Assembly (NCBI GenBank): GCA_902545555.1
Contig: CACCGK010000010.1
Coordinates: 1 to 33,556 of the forward strand
DNA: 33,556 nucleotides
From: an uncultured Pelagibacteraceae bacterium
Lineage (GTDB): Bacteria; Pseudomonadota; Alphaproteobacteria; Pelagibacterales; Pelagibacteraceae
Direction: 5' to 3'
Part shown: in pieces, positions 8,921-17,709 of the stretch
Numbering within the stretch: the stretch's first letter is position 1
Layout of the letters: every line of letters begins with the position of its first letter
Translations under genes and position numbers: made by a program
Notes under the pieces: model-generated
The model's database searches: none
What the model saw: the letters and a program-made list of their open reading frames with translations, nothing else
Told to the model about the DNA's origin: nothing

Positions 8921-9388
8921 ATGCTTAATAACAAATTTTTAACATTTCTATTGTTTCTTGCTATTACATTCTCTGCCTCATTGATTGGAGGTTTAGCCAC
9001 TGTTAAATTTAAAGAACCTTGGTATTCACTATTAAACAAACCAATATTTAATCCTCCAGATTGGATATTTGGTCCTGTTTGGACGTCTCTTTACTTAATG
9101 ATGACTGTATCTATATGGCTTTATTGGCATACTAAAAGTAGAGATATGAATACTGTTTATATTTACTTTATTCATTTAATTCTCAATACAACTTGGAGTG
9201 TAGTTTTTTTTGTTTTTCATAATATGGTCTTAGCTTTATTAGTATTAATCATTCTAATAGCATTGATAATCAATCTTATTTTAAGGTTTAAACGCGTCAA
9301 GATGTTGAGTGCCTACCTAATGATTCCATATTTACTTTGGTGTAGCTTTGCACTAATTCTGAATACAAGTTTGATTATCTTAAATTAG
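8921..9388 (+). CDS. tspO: TspO/MBR family membrane protein
   Basis: TspO proteins are five-helix membrane proteins that bind porphyrins and, in alphaproteobacteria, tune responses to oxygen and light stress. This one has the family signature WYSLLNKPIFNPP, then WIFGPVWTSLY, and later LNTTWSVVFF; five hydrophobic segments fill the chain. I start it at ATG 8921 (155 residues), which puts the first helix right at the N-terminus as in the family; an in-frame ATG at 8906 would add five residues. It is divergent from the SDR gene and ends 2 bp before the DAO-family gene. TspO next to photo-oxidative lipid-repair genes is a known grouping in ChrR-controlled regulons; no sigma or anti-sigma gene is in the window. 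Confidence 0.92.
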   Translation: MLNNKFLTFLLFLAITFSASLIGGLATVKFKEPWYSLLNKPIFNPPDWIFGPVWTSLYLMMTVSIWLYWHTKSRDMNTVYIYFIHLILNTTWSVVFFVFHNMVLALLVLIILIALIINLILRFKRVKMLSAYLMIPYLLWCSFALILNTSLIILN

Positions 9389-9390
9389 AT

Positions 9391-10494
9391 ATGGATGATG
9401 TTGTAGTAATTGGTGGTGGAATAATAGGGGCAGCAACTGCTTATTTTTTATCTAAAGAAGGTAGAAAAGTAAAAGTTATTGAGAGAGACCCTACTTATAA
9501 AACAGCCTCATTCCCATTATCTTTAGGTGGTTTTAGAAGACAATTTTTCCAAAAAGAAAATATTTTATTAGGAAAATTTGCAAGAGAATTTATTTTCCAA
9601 ATACCAGAATTATTAAAAACAGAAAAAAATCCTAATCCAACAGCTAGTATGGTAACCAATGGATATCTTTTAATGTTTGGTCCTGAACATGCTGAAGAAC
9701 AATATAAAGCATTAGAAAATCATAAAGAATGTGATGCAGGAACAAAAAATATTAAAGGTTCAGAATTATCAAAAGTTTTCCCTTATGTGAATAGTGAAGG
9801 AATAGAGACAGCAACTTATACGGATAATCAAAGTGAAGGATGGATTGATCCATTTATGTTTCATAGTGCTCTTAAAAGTAAAGCAATAGAGCTTGGAGCA
9901 GAATTTATTAAAGGTGAAGTAAAAAGTATCTCAGAAATAAATGCTAAAACAATTGTTTCTGCGGCTGGTTGTTGGACAAAAGAATTGTTAGATGATATTC
10001 CTGTTGTTCCTCAGAAGCACACCGTGTTTAGATTTAAATGCCCAACATATATAAAAGAGATGCCATTAAGTGGAGACTTAACAACCGGTGTTTATTGGAG
10101 ACCAGAAGGTGGAGAATATTTAGCAGGATCACCTATTTCTGTATTTGATGCAAATGATTTGGAACCAGCTTGGAATGATTTTGAGGAATTAGTTTGGCCA
10201 GCTCTTGCAAAGAGAATACCTGCTTTTGAAGAATTAAAGTTAACTGGTGGATGGGCAGGTTACTATGATTGTAATAGATTAGATAATAATGCAGTTGTTG
10301 GTAAGCATCCAAAATATGATAATGTTTATATGGCTTCTGGATTTACAGGCCGGGGATTAATGCAGGCTCCAGGTATCGGTAGAGCCTTAACTGAATTAAT
10401 CACAACAGGATCATACCAAACAATTGATATAAGTGATTTTGCAGTTGAGAGAGTTTTGGGTAAAACCGCTAGGCCAGAGCCCTACGTTTTATAA
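9391..10494 (+). CDS. DAO-family FAD-dependent oxidoreductase
   Basis: This 367-residue flavoenzyme has the N-terminal FAD motif VVIGGGIIGAATAYFL and the acidic strand end VIERD. Its middle carries GGFRRQFFQKEN, and the C-terminus DNNAVVGKHPKYDNVYMASGFTGRGLMQAPG contacts the flavin. This pattern fits the DAO superfamily branch that includes FOXRED1-like proteins and sarcosine/dimethylglycine oxidases. Such enzymes oxidise a secondary or N-methylated amino acid; the substrate cannot be read from the sequence. Sarcosine is attractive because the creatinase gene at 20953 would release sarcosine and gcvTHP would use the glycine, but they are not in one operon. It follows tspO by 2 bp and ends 1 bp from the convergent selO stop. 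Confidence 0.85.
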   Translation: MDDVVVIGGGIIGAATAYFLSKEGRKVKVIERDPTYKTASFPLSLGGFRRQFFQKENILLGKFAREFIFQIPELLKTEKNPNPTASMVTNGYLLMFGPEHAEEQYKALENHKECDAGTKNIKGSELSKVFPYVNSEGIETATYTDNQSEGWIDPFMFHSALKSKAIELGAEFIKGEVKSISEINAKTIVSAAGCWTKELLDDIPVVPQKHTVFRFKCPTYIKEMPLSGDLTTGVYWRPEGGEYLAGSPISVFDANDLEPAWNDFEELVWPALAKRIPAFEELKLTGGWAGYYDCNRLDNNAVVGKHPKYDNVYMASGFTGRGLMQAPGIGRALTELITTGSYQTIDISDFAVERVLGKTARPEPYVL

Positions 10495-10495
10495 A

Positions 10496-11941
10496 TTAAG
10501 TTCCACAAAAAGTTTGATATCTTTCATTACTCGATGGAGCAGGTGCTTGATATTCTTCAATATTATTCTGATTGTCATAAGGATTTTTTAAAATAGCTAA
10601 TAACTTTTTCATTTTACCTAAACTTCCTTTGTCAGCTTCAGCTAAAGCTTCTTCTACTTTATGATTTCTAGGAATTACAATTGGATTATTTGATTTCATA
10701 AGTTTGCTTTGTTTTTCCTTAGTTGAATTATTTAACTCAGATCTTTTTTTCCATTCATTTTTCCAAGCGATAAAATCATTATTTTTATAAATTTCATCAA
10801 AATTGATATCCATTATATTACAAAAAGTATTTGTGTAATCTGCTTTATTTTTTTCCATCCAATTAAACAAATCATTAATTAATTTTTTATCATTTTTATC
10901 CTCACCAAATAGACCTAGTTTATCTCTCATCATATTTAACCATTTATCTTCATAAATATTTTGGAAATTATCTATTAAATCTGTTGCTAATTTAATTGCA
11001 GTATCTTCATTTTTGTCAATTAGAGGGATTAGGCATTCTGCAAATCTTGCTAAATTCCACTTTGTAATTGGCGGTTGATTAGAAAAGGCATATCTTCCAA
11101 ATTTATCGATTGAGCTAAATACAGTTTTTGGATCATAATAATCCATAAATGCACAAGGACCGTAATCTATTGTTTCACCTGAAATTGCCATGTTATCAGT
11201 ATTCATAACCCCATGAATAAATCCAACTCTCATCCAATTGATCACTAGCTGGCATTGCTTTTCCATTACAAGATTTAACAAGTCTAATGCTTTTGAATTT
11301 GATGTTTTGATTTCTGGATAATGTCTGTTTATTGTATAGTCGACTAAAGTATTTAAATTTTCAATTTTTTGAGTTGCAGCTATATATTGAAATGTTCCAA
11401 CCCGAAGATGACTTGATGCAACTCTCGTTAATATAGCGCCCTGTAAAAGATTTTCTCTTACAACTTTCTCTCCTGTTTTGACTACAGCAAGGCTTCTAGT
11501 GGTTGGAATATTTAATGAATGTATCGCCTCACTGATAATATATTCTCTAAGCATAGGACCTAGAGCTGCTCTTCCATCACCACCCCTAGAAAAAGAAGTT
11601 CTTCCTGAACCTTTAAACTGAATGTCAAAACGATTGTCATTGTTTACTAAATGCTCACCCAATAAAACTGCTCTACCATCTCCTAGCATAGTAAAGTGTC
11701 CAAATTGATGACCTGCATATGCTTGCGCAATGGTATTTGTTTCTTCTGGTATGGAGTTTCCAGAAAATATTTCTGCTAATTTTTTTTTGTCTGTTTTTGA
11801 AAAATCTAAATTTAAAGTAGAGGCTAGTTCCTCATTCAAAATTACTAATTCAGGATCATGAACAGGAGTTGGTTTAATATTTTCTTTAAAAGTATTTGAT
11901 AACTTTGAATAGGTATTATCAAAATGCCAACCAATGGTCAT
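10496..11941 (-). CDS. selO: Protein adenylyltransferase SelO (YdiU, UPF0061)
   Basis: SelO is a pseudokinase-fold enzyme that transfers AMP to proteins and guards against oxidative stress. The 481-residue chain has the family blocks QAYAGHQFG, LGDGRAVLLGE (86-96), KGSGRTSFSRGGDGRAALGP (110-129), IPTTRSLAVV and GVMNTDNMAISGETIDYGP, which carries the metal-binding Asn and Asp (N250, D259). The protein ends FCGT: Cys479 is third from the C-terminus, the place taken by selenocysteine in animal SelO, so the redox switch is kept in a cysteine form. It lies 5 bp after fdsA on the same strand, so it is the last gene of the formate dehydrogenase operon. Start ATG 11941 has no alternative nearby. Confidence 0.95.
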   Translation of the reverse strand: MTIGWHFDNTYSKLSNTFKENIKPTPVHDPELVILNEELASTLNLDFSKTDKKKLAEIFSGNSIPEETNTIAQAYAGHQFGHFTMLGDGRAVLLGEHLVNNDNRFDIQFKGSGRTSFSRGGDGRAALGPMLREYIISEAIHSLNIPTTRSLAVVKTGEKVVRENLLQGAILTRVASSHLRVGTFQYIAATQKIENLNTLVDYTINRHYPEIKTSNSKALDLLNLVMEKQCQLVINWMRVGFIHGVMNTDNMAISGETIDYGPCAFMDYYDPKTVFSSIDKFGRYAFSNQPPITKWNLARFAECLIPLIDKNEDTAIKLATDLIDNFQNIYEDKWLNMMRDKLGLFGEDKNDKKLINDLFNWMEKNKADYTNTFCNIMDINFDEIYKNNDFIAWKNEWKKRSELNNSTKEKQSKLMKSNNPIVIPRNHKVEEALAEADKGSLGKMKKLLAILKNPYDNQNNIEEYQAPAPSSNERYQTFCGT

Positions 11942-11946
11942 TTTAA

Positions 11947-14715
11947 TTAACTAACTTCAGCTTGATTTTCTTTTGGTTTAACTTCTGTTTTAAATTGATT
12001 AGAGATTTTTTGTACTTCAACAGAAGATACTTTGTATTCTGCACACATTGTTTCTTCATCTTTCCCATGACCTGTAACCATATTAACCATATGCTCTGGA
12101 AAATGGAATGTAGTAAATACAATTCCTTCTTTAACTTTATCTGTAACTTCAACTTTAAGCGCAACCTCACCTCTGCCTGAATAAAGTCTTCCAATATCAC
12201 CAGTATTTAGATCTCTATGAGCCGCATCCTTAGGATGAATTAATAAAACATCTTCATCAACAATATTTATATTTTTTGTTCTTCTAGTCATTGTTGCTGC
12301 ATTATAATGTTGTAAAACTCTACTAGTTGTTAAAATCAAAGGATAGTCTTTTTGATTTGCTTCTATTTCTGATGATTCTTTCCAATCAAAGTTTTTTAAT
12401 CTGCCTTTACCTAATTTAAATGTTTCTGTATGTAAAATTTTTGTATCAGTTCCATCTTCCTGAACTGGCCATTGTAATCCAAATTTTCCAAGTCTCTCTC
12501 TAGTAACACCCTTAAAGAAAGGAACGATATCAGCAATTTCTGCTAGAACTTGATCTGCATCATAAGTTGGCTGATCAAATCCTAATTTCTGCATCATCTC
12601 AGTTACAATTAATCCATCAGGTTTAGTGCCTGGTAGAGGAGGTACAGCTCTGTTTACTCTTTGAATTCTTCTCTCAGTATTCGTAAAAGTTCCATCTTTT
12701 TCTAAGAACGTAGTACCTGGCAGAACAACAGTTGCTAATTTTGCTGTTTCACTCATAAATATTTCTTGAACAACTAAAAGTTCTAAAGAGTTCATAGCTT
12801 CAATTACATGAGCACTATTAGGATCTGTTTGAACAATATCTTCTCCAATGATCCATAAACCTTTTAATTCCTTGTTTATTGCAGCTTCAAACATTTGAGG
12901 AATTTTTAATCCTGGCTTAGTTGGGTGAGTTACTCCATATTTTTGTGTGTAGAATTCTTGATGCTTTTCATCAGCTACAGGAAAATAACCAGCACCTTGG
13001 TGAGGCTGACATCCCATATCTGCTGCACCTTGAACATTGTTTTGACCTCTTAAAGGATTAACCCCGACACCTTTTCGTCCAATGTTTCCAGTGATCATTG
13101 CTAAATCTGCAATTAACATTACAGTTTTAGATCCCTGTTCGTGCTCAGTAACTCCTAAACCATGGAACTCCATTGAATTTCTTGCAGTAGCATATGCAAT
13201 TGCTGCTTCTTTAACTAGTTGTTTATCTACACCAGCTACTTTTGCTAAATGATCAACATCTTGTCTTTCAATTTCTTTTAAGAAATTATCAAAACCTTCA
13301 GTTCTATCTCTAACAAAATCTGCATTATAAAGTTTTGATTTAATAATAAAGTGCAACATCATATTTAGAACTGCAACGTTAGTTCCTGGTCTTAGTTTAA
13401 TATGATAATCTGCAAGTTTCGCAAGTTCAGTTGTAACGGGATCAAGTACAATTAATTTTTTACCTTTCATGATTTGTTGTTTTATTTTTGCACCTGTGAC
13501 AGGATGAGCGTTAGTTGGATTAGCTCCAATTACCAAAAATAAATCAGCATGATAAATATCTTCTGTAGAGTTAGTTGCTGCCCCTGTCCCAAAAGTTTGT
13601 TGCATTCCCCAAGCTGTTGGTGAATGACAAATTCTTGCACAACAATCTACACTGTTTGTTCCTACAGCCGCTCTAATCATTTTTTGAAAAACATAATTTT
13701 CTTCATTTGTACATCTTGCAGAAGAAATTCCAGCAAAGGCATCTGGACCATTATCTTTTGTAATTCTGTTCATTTCTTTTTTAATAAAATCATAAGCTTC
13801 ATCCCACGAAGCTTCTTCAAATTTTCCATTTCTTTTAATTAAAGGTGTTTTTAATCTGTCTGGATGATCATAAAAACTAAATGCATATCTTCCTTTAATA
13901 CAAGTATGTCCAGCGTTAACTTCTGTTTGTTTAGGCGTATCAATAGCTACAACTTTGTCATATTTAATTGAAGCCTCTAAATTACAACCAACACCGCAGT
14001 ATGAACAAGTTGTTCTAACTTTTTTATCTACTGCAGCAGACTTTGATTGAAAAACATCTGAGATAGCATCTGTTGGACAAGTATGAGCACAAGCACCACA
14101 AGAAACACATGAGCTATCTCCAAACATCATATCGTTATCAGTTGTTATTCTAGACTCAAATCCTCTTCCACTCATTGTTAAAACGAACGAACCTTGGATT
14201 TCATCACAAGCTCTGACACATCTTCCACAATTTATACAATTGTCTAAATTCATTCGCATGTAATCATGAGATGTGTCTCTTGGAATTCCTTTATGTTGTT
14301 TTGGACTGTTATATCTGTGATCAGAAATACCTAAGTCATTAGCAACAGTTTGAAGTTCACAATTATTATTTACTTCACAACTATCACATTCCATTGGATG
14401 ATCTGTTAATACTAATTCAACAATATTTTTTCTAAGATCTTTCAAAGATTCATTTGAAGTAAATATGTGTTGATTTTCAGCAACTGGAGTATGGCAAGAA
14501 GCAACTACTCTTGTAGGACCATCTTTTTCCAAAGCAACTTCGACCGAACACACTCTACAAGCTCCATAAGGTGCTAAATTTGGATCATCACATAAAGTAG
14601 GAACTTTTTTTTCACCTACATAGCTTTTTACAAATTTTAAAATAGACGAATGATTTGGTCCGATTTCATACGGTTTTCCATCAATATAAGCAATTTTTCT
14701 TTTCTCTGAACTCAT
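11947..14715 (-). CDS. fdsA: NAD-dependent formate dehydrogenase, alpha (molybdenum/Fe-S) subunit
   Basis: The catalytic subunit oxidises formate to CO2 and passes electrons along Fe-S clusters to the NADH-forming subunit. Ligands in order: [2Fe-2S] C42, C53, C56, C74; the NuoG-like His-Cys cluster H106, C110, C113, C119; two ferredoxin [4Fe-4S] sets C160/163/166/170 and C203/206/209/213; the Mo-domain [4Fe-4S] C237, C240, C244, C272. The metal-binding cysteine of the bis-MGD site is Cys363 in CARICHSPT, followed by the catalytic His364. A C-terminal molydopterin-dinucleotide-binding domain (TTSRVLQHYNAATMTRRT) completes it. At 922 residues this is the cytoplasmic FdsA/Fdh1A type. Cysteine, not selenocysteine, is the ligand. 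The start overlaps the beta-subunit stop by 1 bp. Tungsten in place of molybdenum cannot be excluded. Confidence 0.95.
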   Translation of the reverse strand: MSSEKRKIAYIDGKPYEIGPNHSSILKFVKSYVGEKKVPTLCDDPNLAPYGACRVCSVEVALEKDGPTRVVASCHTPVAENQHIFTSNESLKDLRKNIVELVLTDHPMECDSCEVNNNCELQTVANDLGISDHRYNSPKQHKGIPRDTSHDYMRMNLDNCINCGRCVRACDEIQGSFVLTMSGRGFESRITTDNDMMFGDSSCVSCGACAHTCPTDAISDVFQSKSAAVDKKVRTTCSYCGVGCNLEASIKYDKVVAIDTPKQTEVNAGHTCIKGRYAFSFYDHPDRLKTPLIKRNGKFEEASWDEAYDFIKKEMNRITKDNGPDAFAGISSARCTNEENYVFQKMIRAAVGTNSVDCCARICHSPTAWGMQQTFGTGAATNSTEDIYHADLFLVIGANPTNAHPVTGAKIKQQIMKGKKLIVLDPVTTELAKLADYHIKLRPGTNVAVLNMMLHFIIKSKLYNADFVRDRTEGFDNFLKEIERQDVDHLAKVAGVDKQLVKEAAIAYATARNSMEFHGLGVTEHEQGSKTVMLIADLAMITGNIGRKGVGVNPLRGQNNVQGAADMGCQPHQGAGYFPVADEKHQEFYTQKYGVTHPTKPGLKIPQMFEAAINKELKGLWIIGEDIVQTDPNSAHVIEAMNSLELLVVQEIFMSETAKLATVVLPGTTFLEKDGTFTNTERRIQRVNRAVPPLPGTKPDGLIVTEMMQKLGFDQPTYDADQVLAEIADIVPFFKGVTRERLGKFGLQWPVQEDGTDTKILHTETFKLGKGRLKNFDWKESSEIEANQKDYPLILTTSRVLQHYNAATMTRRTKNINIVDEDVLLIHPKDAAHRDLNTGDIGRLYSGRGEVALKVEVTDKVKEGIVFTTFHFPEHMVNMVTGHGKDEETMCAEYKVSSVEVQKISNQFKTEVKPKENQAEVS

Positions 14716-16370
14716 TAATTATCTTTAACCATATCATTTTTCATTTCATCCCCAAAGTACTTTAGAATGTTCTGAATAGGAGTGGGTATAGCTCCGCATA
14801 AAGCACATAAACAACCTTTTTTCATTGTAACAAGCAATTCTTCAAGCAATTTCAAAGGTATTTTGGCAGTTTTCTTTTTAGCTTGGTCAAACATCTCCTT
14901 ACCTCTGTAAGATCCAAGTCTTCCTGGAAAACATTTCCCACATGATTCTTCTGCTGAGAATTCAAACAAGTGATGAATGTATTCAGCCATTGGAAAATCT
15001 TTTGGAATACTAACTACACTTGCGTGACCTAACATAAAACCTTTTGCTGTAAATTCTTGAAAATCTAAATTTAAATTTTCTATTTCACTTAAAGGAACAA
15101 CTCCACCTAATGGACCTCCTATTTGAAAAGCTTTAACAGGCTCTTTATATCCGCCGCCAATTTCATTAAATATTTTTTTCATTGGTGTGCCCATATCAAT
15201 TTCATAAACACCTGGGTTGTTAAAGAAACTATCTAAGCAAACTAATTTTGTTCCAGCTGATTTTTTATTTCCAACTGAAGAAAATTTTTTTGATCCATTT
15301 AATAAAATTCCAGTTGCAGCAGCCAATGTTTCAACATTATTAACCACAGTTGGTTTTTTGTATAACCCTTCGGTAACGGGGAAGGGAGGTCTTACATCTA
15401 CCTCAGCTCTTCTTCCTTCAATAGATGCAATCAAAGCCGTTTCTTCTCCACAAATATAAGCACCTTGACCAATACAAATTCCAAGATCAAAAGAAAAATC
15501 GGATCCTAAAATATTTTCACCTAGTAAATTTAATTTTTTAAGTTCATTGATGCAGCCATTAATTGCTTCAATAGATTTAGGATATTCACCTCTAATGTAT
15601 AAAACTCCTTCATTGCTTCCTATCACATAACCACAAATTACCATTCCAAAAATAACTTTTAAAGGTTGATCCTCTAATAAATATCTATCTGAGAAAGCAC
15701 CAGAGTCGCCCTCATCTGCATTACAGATAACATATTTTTTATCTCCTTTTGCTTTACTACAAAAATCCCATTTCATTCCTGTTGGAAAACCAGCACCGCC
15801 TCTTCCAGTTAAATTTGAATCTAATAATGATTTTACTATTTCTTTTTTATCTGTTTTTAAAAATTTACTTAATTGTTCTTTGAATTGATCTGTTGAAGAT
15901 AACTTGTCATCCATTAAAAAACTTGTTGTTGCATAACTTTTAGAGAAAAACTTATCTTGTTTAATTTCTTCACCTTTAATTATTTGGTCAATTTTTTCTA
16001 TATCTTTACCAGCATAATTTTCTCCATCATAATGAAATGCATGGTTTTCATAACAATGACCTAAGCAGAACATTTCTCCAACTTTGTCATCACCCAGTTT
16101 TTCTTTTAGTTTATCTTTTAATTTGTCTTGAGTGCCCGCACACATACATGCACTACCGTTACAAACAAAAGCTTTCTTTTCTCTATGAGAGGGTCTCAAA
16201 AATTCATAAAAGGATTCTGCACCATGTAGAGTTGAAACGCCTAGGTTATGTTTTTTGGCAATTTCTCTAATATCTTGTGGGTTATCGCTTAAGGTATTTT
16301 CTGAGATTTGCTTAAATAGGTTATCTTTTAAGCCTATTCTGCCTGATAAATTACTTATATTTTTTGACAC
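14715..16370 (-). CDS. fdsB: Formate dehydrogenase beta subunit, fused FdsG-FdsB (NuoE-NuoF type)
   Basis: The 551-residue chain joins two parts usually encoded apart in Rhodobacter: an N-terminal NuoE-like thioredoxin fold with [2Fe-2S] ligands C70, C75, C102, C106, and a NuoF-like part with the FMN/NADH motifs TGRGGAGFPTGMKW and GQGAYICGEETALIASIEG. A similar fusion is known in Methylobacterium FDH1. It hands electrons to NAD+. Odd point: the C-terminal [4Fe-4S] motif, normally CGxCxPCR, reads CGKCFPGR here (C477, C480, Gly483), so the third ligand is missing. The last-ligand region has three cysteines, C520, C522 and C525, where families normally have one, so a replacement ligand may come from there. 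The nucleotide sequence confirms GGA at codon 483. Confidence 0.94.
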   Translation of the reverse strand: MSKNISNLSGRIGLKDNLFKQISENTLSDNPQDIREIAKKHNLGVSTLHGAESFYEFLRPSHREKKAFVCNGSACMCAGTQDKLKDKLKEKLGDDKVGEMFCLGHCYENHAFHYDGENYAGKDIEKIDQIIKGEEIKQDKFFSKSYATTSFLMDDKLSSTDQFKEQLSKFLKTDKKEIVKSLLDSNLTGRGGAGFPTGMKWDFCSKAKGDKKYVICNADEGDSGAFSDRYLLEDQPLKVIFGMVICGYVIGSNEGVLYIRGEYPKSIEAINGCINELKKLNLLGENILGSDFSFDLGICIGQGAYICGEETALIASIEGRRAEVDVRPPFPVTEGLYKKPTVVNNVETLAAATGILLNGSKKFSSVGNKKSAGTKLVCLDSFFNNPGVYEIDMGTPMKKIFNEIGGGYKEPVKAFQIGGPLGGVVPLSEIENLNLDFQEFTAKGFMLGHASVVSIPKDFPMAEYIHHLFEFSAEESCGKCFPGRLGSYRGKEMFDQAKKKTAKIPLKLLEELLVTMKKGCLCALCGAIPTPIQNILKYFGDEMKNDMVKDN

Positions 16371-16388
16371 AAATACCCTTTTATTAAT

Positions 16389-17228
16389 TTAGCCCACAAT
16401 AACTTTTTTGTTATTTGTGTAAATATTAAAACTGTCCTTCTTTACGAAACCAACAAGGGTAATGTCAAATTTATTCGCTAAATCGATAGCTAGACTAGTT
16501 GGCGCACCAACACCTATCATTATACCTATATCCGTCATCAAGACCTTTTGAACCAATTCAAAATTTAGTCTACCTGAGCATGTTATAAATTGGTTTTTCG
16601 GATCAATTTGATTGTTCTTTAATGCACAACCAATAAGTTTATCTAGAGCATTATGCCTTCCTACATCCTCTCTGACAGCAACCAATTCTCCATTGCTATT
16701 AAAAAGACCACTAGCATGAATTCCACCTGTTTTACTAAATTCTGATTGGCCTTCTCTCAATATATCTGGTGATTTAACAATTACCTCTTTTTTGATTTTA
16801 GGTTCTGATGGATTTGTTTTATCTTTTTTAATTATTTCTAGAGCATCAAGAGAAGATTTTCCACACACACCACATGAGGAATTAGTTAAAAAGTCTCTTT
16901 TTATTTTTGCAATATTTATATTTTTAGAATTATTTAAAGTTGCTAAAATTTTATTTTGAATATTGTATTGACCAACTTTATCTCCATAACTTTCTATTGA
17001 ATCAATATCACTAATATTTGTTATAATTTGTTCATTATATAAAAACCCTCTTACAAGATCCTCATCATCGCCAGGAGTTCTCATTGTTATAGATAAACTT
17101 TGTTTTATCCATTTATCAGACTCTTTATACTTTAATGAAATCTCCAATGGTTCTTCAATTGAAATTAAATCATCTATATTTTCAAACTTATTAGACGAAT
17201 ATTTTAAAACTTTGTATTTAGAATTCAT
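16389..17228 (-). CDS. fdhD: FdhD, sulfurtransferase for formate dehydrogenase
   Basis: FdhD moves sulfur from IscS to the molybdenum cofactor of formate dehydrogenase, without which the enzyme is inactive. The sulfur-carrying loop SSCGVCGKSSLDAL holds C119 and C122, matching C121/C124 of E. coli FdhD. Other family blocks are TMRTPGDDEDLVRGFLYNEQ, GGIHASGLF, AVREDVGRHNALDKLIG and FITCSGRLNFELVQK. The 279-residue length is normal. It lies 18 bp upstream of fdsB and 4 bp after the HPP gene, so it belongs to the same operon. Confidence 0.96.
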   Translation of the reverse strand: MNSKYKVLKYSSNKFENIDDLISIEEPLEISLKYKESDKWIKQSLSITMRTPGDDEDLVRGFLYNEQIITNISDIDSIESYGDKVGQYNIQNKILATLNNSKNINIAKIKRDFLTNSSCGVCGKSSLDALEIIKKDKTNPSEPKIKKEVIVKSPDILREGQSEFSKTGGIHASGLFNSNGELVAVREDVGRHNALDKLIGCALKNNQIDPKNQFITCSGRLNFELVQKVLMTDIGIMIGVGAPTSLAIDLANKFDITLVGFVKKDSFNIYTNNKKVIVG

Positions 17229-17232
17229 TAAA

Positions 17233-17709
17233 TTATTTAAGTGGATAGTTTTTTTTTAATAAATATTTGTTAATTACAATTGCTAATAACAATATAATTA
17301 TACAACCAAAAATTATTGGATTAATTAAATAATCATAAGAGGCACTTCCAATAATAACTATAATTGGATTTCCACCAGCAGGTGGGTGAACAATATTAAA
17401 TAAAATCATTAAAAAAACTCCAGCTCCAACAGCAATTGCAATACTGATATAAATCGGAAGCGGAATGTAATTTACAAAAATTACTCCTACTAAAGCAGTT
17501 ACCAAATGTCCAAAAAAAACATTTTTTGGTTGTGCAAATGGGCTTTCAGGAAAACCAAATAGTAAAACCATTGAAGAACCAAAAGAGGCTGCAATAAAAT
17601 ATCCAAGTGTACTTTTATAAGTAAGGACTGTTAGCACACCAATTGTAAATGCAGAAAAAAAACCTGCAATTAATGCTTTTTGCAATAAGGGTTTTGTAAT
17701 TTTGATCAT
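17233..17709 (-). CDS. HPP family membrane protein
   Basis: This 158-residue integral membrane protein has four hydrophobic helices and the family signature HPPAGGNP (HPP at residues 108-110), plus GSSMVLLFGFPESPFAQPKN between the first two helices, typical of the HPP family (DUF). Plant chloroplast and cyanobacterial HPP proteins transport nitrite. Here it sits inside the formate dehydrogenase operon, starting exactly where the Fe-S scaffold gene stops and ending 4 bp before fdhD. Since formate and nitrite are similar small anions, formate movement across the inner membrane is a reasonable guess, but nothing in the sequence proves the substrate. Confidence 0.88.
   Translation of the reverse strand: MIKITKPLLQKALIAGFFSAFTIGVLTVLTYKSTLGYFIAASFGSSMVLLFGFPESPFAQPKNVFFGHLVTALVGVIFVNYIPLPIYISIAIAVGAGVFLMILFNIVHPPAGGNPIIVIIGSASYDYLINPIIFGCIIILLLAIVINKYLLKKNYPLK

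Noticed and set aside
11943..12200. Open frame on the minus strand at the end of fdsA in another frame
   Set aside because: The product is a low-complexity Lys/Leu chain and lies wholly inside fdsA apart from its last few bases.
15217..15459. Open frame antisense to fdsB
   Set aside because: Shadow of the NuoF-like coding frame, no recognisable motif.
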